From contig CAKTBG010000001.1 in assembly GCA_934533135.1 (NCBI GenBank), positions 144,014 through 208,013 of the forward strand: a DNA stretch of 64,000 nucleotides. Reading direction: 5' to 3'. Positions 57,132 to 64,000 of this stretch are shown here, piece by piece. The stretch comes from an uncultured Faecalibacterium sp. GTDB lineage: Bacteria; Bacillota; Clostridia; Oscillospirales; Ruminococcaceae. A program made the position numbers and the translations under genes. The notes under the pieces were generated by a model, which saw only the letters and a list, made by a program, of their open reading frames with translations, was not told the DNA's origin and did not search any database. Each line of letters starts with the position of its first letter. Within the stretch, counting starts at the first letter, position 1.

Positions 57132-58451
57132 TTACAGAGCCATGTTGCCGTGCTTCTTGGGCAGGCGGGCAGCACGCTTGGTGCTCAGCAGCTCGAACGC
57201 AGCCACAACGCTTGCGCGTGCATTGGCAGCGTCGCAGACCATATCCGCAGCACCGGCGGCAACCGCAGCGGATGCGCTGCAGACCTCGGCGGCATAAGCG
57301 GCAGCCTTGGCGTTGGTGGCGGCGATGATGTTATCGGAAGCGTCGATCTCCTCCTTGTACAGGACAGAGACGGCGGCGTTGGGCTCCAGTGCGCTGATGG
57401 TGCAGCCGTTGACGGCGATCTTCAGATCGGCATTTGCCAGTGCGGTGTAGACGGGGCCGACTGCGCTGCCTGCGATCAGAGCGACCTTGGCCGTGGTAGC
57501 GTCGGCATAAGTAGCTGCCAGACGAGCTGCCTCACGGATGCCGCCGGCAATGTCATCGGTGGAGCTGGGCTTGAAGCCCTTGGTGTCAACAATGGTCAGC
57601 ACCGGAACGCTGAATGCGTCGCACAGGCGGACAAAGCGGGATGCCTTGGCCACGCAGTTGTGGCACAGAGACTCGCCGGTGGCCACGATGCCGACGGCGT
57701 TGCCGCCGATGGTCGCAAATGCGGTGTAGACCTTCTTACCAAAGCCTGCATACAGCTCAACGGCACTGTCCTTGTCGATCAGCGCAGCTGCGGCCTTCTC
57801 GGGAGCGGCACCGGCCTTGAGGGTTTCGGTGGGCTGCTCAAACTCGAAAATGGCGGGGCCGGTCAGGTTGTTGGCGGGCAGCAGACCCACGATGTGGGCT
57901 GCTTTCTCGGCAGCATCGGCCGCGGTGGGAACAACGACGGAAGCAACACCGGCCTTGGCAGCAGCGGCAGCCGTGCCAGCGTCAGCGACCTTGTCGCCCT
58001 TTGCAGCGGAAGTGAACGGAGCGGTAAAGAACAGCTCTGCGTCCTCTGCCATGATGCAGACATCGGCATTGGCTGCGCTCAGGGCACTGCTGCCGCCGCA
58101 GACGCCCAGAACCACTGCGACCTGCGGCACAACGCCGGACACCTTTGCAATGGCAGCGTTCAGCTTGGCACTTGCGGTCAGAACATCCAGACCCTCTGCC
58201 AGCTTTGCGCCGACGGAGTTGTAGAACGTGACCACCGGGCAGCCCGTCTGAGCAGCCATTTCCAGAACCTTGATATTCTTCTCAACGTCCTTCACGGTGA
58301 CAGCCTCGCCGTTCTGATATACGGCATAGGCCTGCTGACCAGCCGCATAGCCGCAGGCTGCGCTCACCGCGCCGTCCGCAAACAGTGCGGTATACTCCCC
58401 GTCGTCGAAAAACTTGGCGAGGATTTCTCCTTTGTTACTCTTTGAAGCCAT
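57132..58451 (-). CDS. Acyl-CoA carboxyltransferase (MmdA/12S-like), short divergent form
   Basis: The 439-residue crotonase-fold protein has two tandem carboxyltransferase domains, but is about 70 residues shorter than usual MmdA/12S subunits, mainly at the N-terminus. Oxyanion-hole segments are altered (N-S-V-G-A-K for the common S-G-G-A-R, and V-C-G-G-S-S-A for C-A-G-G-A), so substrate preference is uncertain. It is extremely Ala-rich. It is the first gene of the three-gene operon under a strong promoter, with GGAGG before the ATG. Methylmalonyl-CoA is the natural guess. Confidence 0.82.
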   Translation of the reverse strand: MASKSNKGEILAKFFDDGEYTALFADGAVSAACGYAAGQQAYAVYQNGEAVTVKDVEKNIKVLEMAAQTGCPVVTFYNSVGAKLAEGLDVLTASAKLNAAIAKVSGVVPQVAVVLGVCGGSSALSAANADVCIMAEDAELFFTAPFTSAAKGDKVADAGTAAAAAKAGVASVVVPTAADAAEKAAHIVGLLPANNLTGPAIFEFEQPTETLKAGAAPEKAAAALIDKDSAVELYAGFGKKVYTAFATIGGNAVGIVATGESLCHNCVAKASRFVRLCDAFSVPVLTIVDTKGFKPSSTDDIAGGIREAARLAATYADATTAKVALIAGSAVGPVYTALANADLKIAVNGCTISALEPNAAVSVLYKEEIDASDNIIAATNAKAAAYAAEVCSASAAVAAGAADMVCDAANARASVVAAFELLSTKRAARLPKKHGNMAL

Positions 58452-58496
58452 GGTAAGACCTCCTGCTTGTCTGTGTGAGCTTTCAAAATTAGATAT

Positions 58497-58525
58497 ATTA
58501 TACCTTAATTTTCCTCAATTCTCAA
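58497..58525 (-). promoter_or_regulatory. Carboxyltransferase operon promoter
   Basis: On the minus strand TTGAGA (58525-58520) and a perfect TATAAT (58502-58497) are 17 bases apart. Confidence 0.85.
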
Positions 58526-58611
58526 GGGGCACTGTCATTCCTTTTTTTCAGAGAAAGACCTTCCTCTCGCCAAATCAAGGAGCGTTTCGGGCATAATGAC
58601 TGATTTTACCC

Positions 58612-59445
58612 TTATTTCTTCTTGCGCTGGGCGGCGTTTGCATGGCCGATCGGCCCACGGGGGCGGCGATCCGCCGCCTTGGACTGGAGCGCGGCCGAAC
58701 GGGTCTGGGCACGTCCCTTGGCCGCAGCAGCGCGCAGGCCGGAGACTTCCGCCTTGGTCAGCTCGCGGTATTTGCCCGGCTGGAGCATTCCCAGCTTGAC
58801 GACGCCCTCAGCGTTCCGCTTCAGACGGACGACCTCAAGGCCCACCGTCTCGCACATCCGGCGGATCTCGCGGTTCTTGCCCTCTTTCAGGGTCATCTCC
58901 ATGACGGTGCGCCCCGGCTCATCGGTCACAACGTTGATGGCACAGGGCATGGTCTTGGTGCCGTCGTCCAGCACGACACCGGCACTGAGCTTCAGGATCT
59001 GGCTCTCGTCGGCCCGGGGCTGAACGGTAACGCGGTAGAGCTTCGAGATGCCGCCCGACGGATGGGTGACTGCCTGTGCAAACGCGCCGTCGTTGGTCAT
59101 CAGCAGCAATCCTTCGCTGTCCTTATCCAAACGGCCCACCGGATACAGCCGGGCCGGGATATCCGACACCAGCTCCATCACGGTCTTGCGGCCCAGCTCA
59201 TCGCTGGCCGTCGTCACATAGCCGCGGGGCTTGTACAGGGCAAGGTAATAGAGCTTCTGATCCTTCTGGATATAGATCCGCTCGTCATCGACGTGCAGGA
59301 TATCGCGGTTGGGATCCATCTTGTCGCCCACCTTGACCGGGTGGCCGTTCACCTTGACCCGCCCCTCCGCGATGATCTGCTCGGCCGCACGGCGGCTGCA
59401 CAGACCCTGCTCACTCATGATCTTCTGAATACGTTCTTCTGCCAT
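58612..59445 (-). CDS. rluB: Pseudouridine synthase, RsuA/RluB family
   Basis: The 277-residue protein has an N-terminal S4 domain (R-I-Q-K-I-M-S-E-Q-G-L-C-S-R-R) and the catalytic domain with G-R-L-D-K-D-S-E-G, where the Asp is the nucleophile, and K-E-G-K-N-R-E-I-R-R-M. It has a basic tail of about 45 residues rich in Lys, Arg and Ala that may bind rRNA. RluB modifies U2605 of 23S rRNA in E. coli. AAGGAG precedes the ATG. It appears to follow the GerW-like gene, with a repeat in between. Confidence 0.92.
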   Translation of the reverse strand: MAEERIQKIMSEQGLCSRRAAEQIIAEGRVKVNGHPVKVGDKMDPNRDILHVDDERIYIQKDQKLYYLALYKPRGYVTTASDELGRKTVMELVSDIPARLYPVGRLDKDSEGLLLMTNDGAFAQAVTHPSGGISKLYRVTVQPRADESQILKLSAGVVLDDGTKTMPCAINVVTDEPGRTVMEMTLKEGKNREIRRMCETVGLEVVRLKRNAEGVVKLGMLQPGKYRELTKAEVSGLRAAAAKGRAQTRSAALQSKAADRRPRGPIGHANAAQRKKK

Positions 59446-59481
59446 AATAATCTCCTTGTGTGCCTCCCGGCACTCAAATAA

Positions 59482-59804
59482 CCCTCTCAGTCTCGCTCCG
59501 CTCGCCAGAGACCTCCCTCTGTCGCTATCGCGACATCTCCCTCCGGTCGGAGGGAGTCTTTCCTCAAAGTGGGAGCCCTTGGCAGGCCGGTTAAGTCTGT
59601 GTAAGACGAAGAGGTCTTTTGTTTCTAAAAAGCGTCGACCTTGTTGTTCCGGGTAGAAACCGTTTTGCAGTCTCTGCCATCGTCCGCAAGGCCCTCACGC
59701 TTACGAAAACGAAAACTTTGCTCAGTCAGAAAAAGCTGTTCCGATATGCCAATGGCTCTCCCTCTGGGAGAGCTGGCAAAACCGTCAGGTTTTGTCTGAG
59801 AGGG
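59482..59804. repeat. 323-bp MITE-like element with CCCTCTCAG/CTGAGAGGG ends
   Basis: The left end CCCTCTCAG (59482-59490) is followed by arm sequence including TCCCTCCGGTCGGAGGGA; the right end CTGAGAGGG (59796-59804) has the GGCTCTCCC/GGGAGAGC hairpin. The right 20 bases overlap the end of the GerW-like gene. The interior has no gene I can support. Confidence 0.7.
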
Positions 59805-60180
59805 CTTCCTCATCCTTTTTCAGCAGGGCACTGACCTTCTCGATCAGCTCCGGCACCATGGTGAGGGCGCGGTCGAGGGTGTTGTTGCCCTCCGACAGCT
59901 GAATGGTGCGCACGCAGCCGTCTTTGATCACGAGGAACGCCACCGGCTGGATGTTCACGCCCGCGCCGGAACCGCCTCCAAACAGATCCTTGTTCGCGGC
60001 ATTCTTGCCGTCGAAGTCGGTGCCTGCCGATGCAAAGCCAAACGACACCTTGGACACCGGCAGGATCGTGGTGCCGTCCTCGGTGGTGATCGGCTTGCCG
60101 ATGATGGTGTTGGAATCGGTCATCTGACGGATCTTATCCATCGTCACGCTCATTAAACTTTGAATCGGATGCTCAGCCAT
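59785..60180 (-). CDS. gerW: GerW/YtfJ-like sporulation-associated protein
   Basis: The 131-residue protein matches the YtfJ/GerW family: I-I-G-K-P-I-T-T-E-D-G-T-T-I-L-P-V-S-K-V-S-F-G-F is followed by a glycine-rich segment (F-G-G-G-S-G-A-G) and V-A-F-L-V-I. In Bacillus it is a forespore protein affecting germination, but homologues are widespread in non-sporulating Firmicutes. I start at ATG 60180 with AGGAGG upstream. The last residues (A-L-S-D-K-T) are encoded by the terminal inverted repeat of the adjoining element. Confidence 0.88.
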   Translation of the reverse strand: MAEHPIQSLMSVTMDKIRQMTDSNTIIGKPITTEDGTTILPVSKVSFGFASAGTDFDGKNAANKDLFGGGSGAGVNIQPVAFLVIKDGCVRTIQLSEGNNTLDRALTMVPELIEKVSALLKKDEEALSDKT

Positions 60181-60270
60181 AGAATCGGCCTCCTCTTGTT
60201 TTTCTCTTGCGGGATCGCAGCCTCCCCGCCCCATCGGAGGCACAGGGAAACGAATGCACCATACAGTAGT

Positions 60271-60300
60271 ATTGTAGCACAAATTATATAAATACGTCCA
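60271..60300 (-). promoter_or_regulatory. gerW promoter
   Basis: On the minus strand TGGACG (60300-60295) and TACAAT (60276-60271) are 18 bases apart. Confidence 0.5.
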
Positions 60301-60311
60301 GTGAATTTTTA

Positions 60312-60404
60312 TATATCTCTATACAAGTCTATATTAAGCGATATACGGTTATTTTTTCTTTTCCTCAAAAGCAGTTCTTTTCTAAAACCCTCTATATCTC
60401 TATA
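60312..60404. repeat. Two 12-bp direct repeats beside the integrase
   Basis: TATATCTCTATA occurs at 60312-60323 and 60393-60404 in an AT-rich spacer between gerW and the integrase gene. They may be integrase arm-type sites and mark the left end of the element; the att core itself cannot be defined here. Confidence 0.4.
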
Positions 60405-60467
60405 AGAATTCGAGAAAATTGGTGTAGTAATTGGTGTATGAAAAATGGTAATTTCTGTAAACATCCA

Positions 60468-61619
60468 TTACATCTCGTGTAGCTTTGAGGCGATTTCTTT
60501 TACATCGGCGTGCGTATAAATGTTGAGAGTCACGCTACAGGTACTATGCCCCATAAGATACTGAACCTCTTTTACATTCATACCTCGTTTAATCATGTTT
60601 GAACAAAACGTATGCCTTAACACATGAGGCGTAATAAGTGGAGCTGGCTCTCCAACTACTTTTTCGTATCGACCTCTTATATGCTTGAAGATACTAGCAA
60701 TATCCCATGGTGGTCTTGGATGCCCATTTTTATTTATGAGCAAAAATTCAGATACTCCATCAACAACTGGTTCTTCTTCAAGTTTTGGTCTCGATTCGAT
60801 AATATTGCGAAAGCTTTTTTGTGCAGATAAAGTCATTGGAACGATTCTATTCCCAGCTTCTGTTTTTGGCTTTTCAATATATACGCCATTTGCATTACTA
60901 CCAACAAGTTGCTTATTGATCTTGATACAACCATTTTTAAAGTCTATATCAGGGATAGTCAATCCACAAAGTTCTCCGACCCTTATTCCTGTTTCGTGTA
61001 GCACAATAATTATATCAATATATTTCTTATAAGGGACGCTGTTGTTAACATATTTTATAATATTAGCATACTCCGAGTCAGTAAGCGGTTGCCTATGCTT
61101 CTGATTGTTAGGGACAACTGATGCCAACTTGAAAGAAAAAGGATTGTTAAGAATTCTTCTGTCGTTGATGGCCATTTCAAAAGCACTTTGAATAAATGAT
61201 TTTTCTCTACCGATGGTGTTATACGATTTCCCTTGTTCTTCGTAGAGCCTTTTTGCCCAACATTTAGCATCGAATTCCGTCACGTCTTTTATTTGCTTTT
61301 TGCAAATCTCGTCGGTGGCTAACCATTTAAGGTACAAAGAATTATTATAAAGGGTCTTCCTTCTCAAAGCGTTTTTCTTTATATTGTTATATTGGATTGC
61401 AAGTTCCATAACGGTGGCGGTTCCGGCAACATATTTGAGCGAAAAGACTTTTGACTTATTAATTTCATTTTCTTTTTCACGCAATATTTTTAAATCGCCA
61501 GCGTAAACTGTATTTCTCTTTCCAAATTCGTCTGTCCAACGATATTGATATGATCCGTCTTTTCTTTCACTCTCCCCTTCTTTGAGGACTTTTCCTTTGC
61601 TATCTTTACGTCTTTCCAT
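60468..61619 (-). CDS. int: Tyrosine-family site-specific integrase (Tn916-like)
   Basis: The 383-residue recombinase has an N-terminal arm-binding region resembling Tn916 Int (R-R-K-D-S-K-G-K-V-L-K-E-G-E-S), a SAM-like core-binding domain and a catalytic domain with G-I-R-V-G-E-L (Arg), H-V-L-R-H-T (His-x-x-Arg), G-H-S and N-I-Y-T-H (Tyr nucleophile). All catalytic residues are present. I start at ATG 61619, with AAGGAG upstream. The gene is clearly AT-richer than the preceding chromosome, marking the element boundary. It would drive integration and, with Xis, excision. Confidence 0.93.
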   Translation of the reverse strand: MERRKDSKGKVLKEGESERKDGSYQYRWTDEFGKRNTVYAGDLKILREKENEINKSKVFSLKYVAGTATVMELAIQYNNIKKNALRRKTLYNNSLYLKWLATDEICKKQIKDVTEFDAKCWAKRLYEEQGKSYNTIGREKSFIQSAFEMAINDRRILNNPFSFKLASVVPNNQKHRQPLTDSEYANIIKYVNNSVPYKKYIDIIIVLHETGIRVGELCGLTIPDIDFKNGCIKINKQLVGSNANGVYIEKPKTEAGNRIVPMTLSAQKSFRNIIESRPKLEEEPVVDGVSEFLLINKNGHPRPPWDIASIFKHIRGRYEKVVGEPAPLITPHVLRHTFCSNMIKRGMNVKEVQYLMGHSTCSVTLNIYTHADVKEIASKLHEM

Positions 61620-61690
61620 AGTAGAACTCCTTACATTATATAAAGAGCTCAGATGTGACGCTTCGATTATATCACACCTGAGCCAAAGAT

Positions 61691-61885
61691 TCAAATGGAA
61701 TATGCTTGATCTATGTACTTTTCGAGAGCTTTTCGCTTGATGAGCCGCTTGGAACCCACCCACAAAACGAGTTGGCTACTTTCATCATCGGTAATCTCAC
61801 GTAATTTACAGATTCCGATCCCTGTGTACGCTGCGGCTTCCTCTAATGTAAGGGTGGTTTTCTCCTAAATCGGGACTTCCTTCAT
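61691..61885 (-). pseudogene. xis: Excisionase (Xis) gene interrupted by an amber codon
   Basis: From ATG 61885 the frame reads M-K-E-V-P-I, then TAG (61867-61865), then E-K-T-T-L-T-L-E-E-A-A-A-Y-T-G-I-G, and continues to a TGA at 61691. Tn916-family excisionases as I recall them read V-P-I-W-E-K here, so a TGG to TAG change is the simplest explanation. No ATG, GTG or TTG follows soon enough to rescue the MerR/HTH-like N-terminus. The gene lies between int and small genes, where Xis is expected. The element may therefore be locked in place. Confidence 0.7.
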
Positions 61886-62076
61886 GATCTACCCTTCTTT
61901 CTGTTTAAGACTTCTACGTCATGATGGTCATACTCTAATAACACATCACACGCCATCTTATATGTGATTTTTGGATCGTCTTTCATCATACGGTTTATTC
62001 GCCAAGCATATTCAACAGCTTCGTTCCGACCGTACAGTAACGACATTGCGAACTTAATCAACTTCTTTCTTGTCAT
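61882..62076 (-). CDS. Small element-encoded protein, unknown function
   Basis: A 64-residue, mostly helical basic/acidic protein (K-K-L-I-K-F-A-M-S-L-L-Y-G-R-N-E-A-V-E-Y) has no recognised domain. I start at ATG 62076, with AAAGGTG upstream, rather than the ATG three codons earlier. It overlaps the xis start by four bases. Small genes at this position next to xis are common in integrative elements and may be regulators. Confidence 0.6.
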   Translation of the reverse strand: MTRKKLIKFAMSLLYGRNEAVEYAWRINRMMKDDPKITYKMACDVLLEYDHHDVEVLNRKKGRS

Positions 62077-62087
62077 AGTGAACACCT

Positions 62088-62483
62088 TTAAGGTCTCTTT
62101 GTAATGTCATAACCTATATCTCGTGCAAGCTCTAAAAAGTCTGTAAACGACAAGTCGTGCATAACCTCACCAGTAGAAACGTCCTTTGGAGATACATACC
62201 AAAACTGCTTTTTTAATTCAATGTAGTCGTCGCTATTTCTTTTGATCTTTACCGTTTCTCTGTGTTGACTGGCAGGAACAGTAACATAGAAATGATTTTT
62301 GATTGTCTCCCCTATCCAACTTGGGCGACCATTTCCATCTCTGTTATAGAATTTTTCTGAATACTCTTCGATTGAATTTTTCTCCACGTATTGCAATAGA
62401 GTCTTTTTATAAAATATCTCCCTACGATATGGAGCGATACCACATAAATCAGCAGAAATAACATAGTAGCCAAGTTCTTTCAT
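62088..62483 (-). CDS. Element-encoded hypothetical protein
   Basis: A 131-residue protein with no motif I recognise; it is AT-rich in codon use like its neighbours and rich in Tyr, Lys and Glu. GAGG lies 12 bases before the ATG. It overlaps the stop of the HD-domain gene by four bases (ATGA), so the two are translationally coupled and may work together. Confidence 0.6.
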   Translation of the reverse strand: MKELGYYVISADLCGIAPYRREIFYKKTLLQYVEKNSIEEYSEKFYNRDGNGRPSWIGETIKNHFYVTVPASQHRETVKIKRNSDDYIELKKQFWYVSPKDVSTGEVMHDLSFTDFLELARDIGYDITKRP

Positions 62484-62908
62484 AATAAATACCTCAATCC
62501 GCTCAGATATTTTTCTTTTAGATGTGGCGTCAGCGTGTCTACCTGTGATAGATGATCTTTCATATCGGCCAGTTTAACAAACCACGCACACTTACCCCAA
62601 TCAGTATCTGTGCTGTCATGAATCAGTTTGCAGTATTCATCATAGTTTGTATCTTTAGGCTTTGAAATTTTCTCCAACGCTTTCCTAAAATATAAAGGAA
62701 GGTCTTTTGGATCGTAATCTGTGTCTTCAAGTAAATCGTGCATATAAGCGAGACACACACAGTCCTCTTGGAGATAAATTGGAATCGCAGGATTTTTAAT
62801 AACATAATCAACAACACGAACTGCATGATTAAAGGTTTTGTGGTCATAATATTTTCCAGCAATCCTAGCCGCTTCTTTAATTCGATCAATATTTATATCA
62901 AGACTCAT
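62480..62908 (-). CDS. HD-domain phosphohydrolase, RelA/SpoT hydrolase-like
   Basis: The 142-residue protein consists of a single HD domain. His28, the His57-Asp58 pair in Y-M-H-D-L-L-E-D-T (with Glu61 and Asp62) and Asp115 in K-L-A-D-M-K-D-H follow the pattern of the (p)ppGpp hydrolase domain of RelA/SpoT and small alarmone hydrolases. No synthetase or TGS domain is present. It may degrade alarmones or another nucleotide. GAGAGGAA precedes the ATG. It is cargo of the integrated element and coupled to the downstream hypothetical gene. Confidence 0.75.
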   Translation of the reverse strand: MSLDINIDRIKEAARIAGKYYDHKTFNHAVRVVDYVIKNPAIPIYLQEDCVCLAYMHDLLEDTDYDPKDLPLYFRKALEKISKPKDTNYDEYCKLIHDSTDTDWGKCAWFVKLADMKDHLSQVDTLTPHLKEKYLSGLRYLL

Positions 62909-62956
62909 ATTTTTTATTCCTCTCTACCCACCCTGCTTACGCATTAACGATTATAT

Positions 62957-63283
62957 TTAAATTCCGTACTTAGCATTGACCTTTTTCAGATTGGTGGCAG
63001 CCTCGCTGTAAGCATCACGGGCATTATGATAATCAGTCATTTTAATAGCCAGAATACGTTTCGCTTCACGCTCTGCAATATCGGCTTCTGCAACTTCTTT
63101 GTTACCAACAAATCCGCTTGCTTTGATGCCATCGAGGAAACCGGTCATGTTCTCTTTCGTCACACGCTTCTCGGCAGTGTATGTCTGTTTCTTACCGTTA
63201 ATCACGGCCTCGGTGTTGTACATTTTTACAATCTGATCGCTAGTACCATCTGCGACGTCATAAACATAAAAATACTTAGCCAT
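62957..63283 (-). CDS. Element-encoded hypothetical protein
   Basis: A 108-residue protein (Y-F-Y-V-Y-D-V-A-D-G-T, then a helical C-terminal half with E-A-D-I-A-E-R-E-A-K-R-I) has no recognised domain. I start at ATG 63283, with AAAGGAG 8 bases upstream; the ATG two codons earlier is too near the SD. Confidence 0.55.
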   Translation of the reverse strand: MAKYFYVYDVADGTSDQIVKMYNTEAVINGKKQTYTAEKRVTKENMTGFLDGIKASGFVGNKEVAEADIAEREAKRILAIKMTDYHNARDAYSEAATNLKKVNAKYGI

Positions 63284-63285
63284 AA

Positions 63286-63552
63286 TCATTTCTCCTTTAC
63301 TTTTTCAAATGTGTAAATTGTATTGTAAGTCTCAACGATGACCTTGCTCTCATCGTCTGAGATATCGACTTTTAGTACCGGCGAAGTGTGCATTGCACCG
63401 GGATAAGGATGCCCCTCGTTATCTTTGACGTAACGGAACACTGCACCGTACTGCGGATTAATATGTACGAACTGCATCGTCATTCCGATCCACCACGGAT
63501 AATCTCGATCTGAACGAGTCTCGCCGCTTATAGCGTACACGGCTTTCTTCAT
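63286..63552 (-). CDS. Element-encoded hypothetical protein
   Basis: An 88-residue protein beginning M-K-K-A-V-Y-A-I-S-G-E, with W-W-I-G-M-T and a beta-rich C-terminus, no family recognised. I choose ATG 63552, since GAAGGG lies about 11 bases upstream; an ATG at 63573 has no SD. It ends two bases before the next gene's start. Confidence 0.5.
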   Translation of the reverse strand: MKKAVYAISGETRSDRDYPWWIGMTMQFVHINPQYGAVFRYVKDNEGHPYPGAMHTSPVLKVDISDDESKVIVETYNTIYTFEKVKEK

Positions 63553-63920
63553 AATATAGTCGCCCTTCGGCATAATAATTGTATTGTCCATCCCGGATTA
63601 AAAGCAGTTTGTGCTTCCACATTGATAATAAGACGTATCACATCTTTCTGTGCAGCAGAACCCTCTACTGCTGGCGCGATTGCATCGAACCGAACATCAT
63701 AATTGATGGTTCCCTCCGTCAGCGTAGAATCCTCATTATTGCTTCCGATAATTACATCAGCAGTTTTCTTAGGTCTGTTCGTATCATCAACATGAACGCC
63801 AACCGTGCCAACTTCCGGCGTTCCTTCGATATACTTCTCTGCAATTTCGTCTACGGAACAAGCACTGTACTCATTCACGCAGTTCTTCATAATCTGTGCC
63901 AAAATCTGTTTGTTGGCCAA
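63549..63920 (-). pseudogene. Truncated PD-(D/E)XK nuclease-family transposase (Rpn-like)
   Basis: The frame encodes the N-terminal part of an Rpn/PD-(D/E)XK transposase-like protein: Q-I-L-A-Q-I-M-K-N-C-V-N-E-Y, then D-S-T-L-T-E-G-T-I-N-Y-D-V-R-F and L-I-I-N-V-E-A-Q with the catalytic Asp and Glu-x-Gln. Homology stops after F-N-P-G (about 63592), where about 200 residues are missing. The apparent TTG start at 63920 has no SD, so the 5' end is also doubtful. It is a degraded fragment within the element. Confidence 0.7.
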
Positions 63921-64000
63921 CAGCTTAGGTCAGTTTACAAGGAACTACACGCAGACCGTGAAACGGGCTGCTGACAACAAACGGCGCTATGCTCCCGGCT

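Noticed and set aside
60181..60467. Possible tRNA or tmRNA attachment target of the integrated element
   Set aside because: No tRNA-like fold is present in the AT-rich spacer; only short direct repeats are found, so the att core cannot be named.
1..64000. CRISPR arrays or restriction-modification and other defence loci
   Set aside because: No regularly spaced repeats and no cas, methyltransferase or restriction gene pattern is seen; the palindromic repeats are dispersed and not regularly spaced.
63921..64000. A plus-strand frame running to the right edge (phrases L-G-Q-F-T-R-N-Y-T and R-R-Y-A-P-G)
   Set aside because: It is too short, has no start or SD in the window and cannot be told from chance.

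Overview
The window looks like the chromosome of a GC-rich, anaerobic gut Firmicute, most likely Faecalibacterium or a close relative (Oscillospiraceae/Ruminococcaceae). The grounds are Clostridia-type gene order (yicC-remA-gmk, priA-def-fmt-rsmB-rlmN-prpC-stk-rsgA-thiN, miaB-ricA-mutS-mutL-miaA, sepF-ylmH-divIVA-ileS-lspA-rluD), PASTA kinase, SepF, DivIVA and RicA genes, and intergenic palindromic repeats ending in CCCTCTCAG/CTGAGAGGG of the kind I associate with this group. The genus is an inference from memory, not from a search.

Layout. 1-3856: a carbohydrate-sulfate locus (lipoprotein start, LacI regulator, sulfatase, ROK kinase). 3850-5030: decayed mobile-element protein remnants, carrying a compact promoter/three-way-junction/terminator unit, packed against tRNA-Thr(CGU). 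5325-23929: long minus-strand housekeeping blocks: HAD-rluD-lspA-ileS-divIVA-ylmH-sepF; HlyD-like-miaA-mutL-mutS-ricA-miaB; fur-rarA. 24114-28367: plus-strand nth, a GlsB-like membrane protein, a PadR/DUF2812 pair with a clear autoregulatory operator, azlCD and a sugar-nucleotide reductase-like gene. 28624-40092: a complete selenium-dependent molybdenum hydroxylase system (three hydroxylase subunits, yqeC, selD, yedF, a cysteine desulfurase-like gene, DUF3343, xdhC, yqeB; divergent mocA; xanthine/uracil permease).

40256-60180: a SipL-like DUF3794/LysM protein and an unannotated 24-residue SpoVM-like microprotein, then thiN, rsgA, stk/prpC, rlmN, rsmB, fmt, def, an interposed GIY-YIG gene, priA, gmk, remA and yicC, a three-gene biotin carboxyltransferase cluster resembling the 12S/1.3S/5S transcarboxylase, rluB and a GerW/YtfJ-like gene. 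60312-64000: the left end of an AT-richer integrated element with a Tn916-like tyrosine integrase, an excisionase interrupted by an amber codon, small cargo genes including a RelA/SpoT-type HD protein, and a truncated PD-(D/E)XK transposase-nuclease.

Functionally, the accessory parts point to scavenging of host-derived sulfated sugars and purines. The selenium genes appear to serve a selenium cofactor rather than selenocysteine, because selD sits with yqeB/yqeC and no selA/selB is seen here. SpoVM, SipL and GerW homologues in one window are surprising if the host is an asporogenous lineage. No clearly novel defence or biosynthetic system is visible. The most novel-looking signals are the candidate small RNA at 4379-4488, the unannotated SpoVM-like gene and the palindromic repeats that have become the 3' ends of genes.
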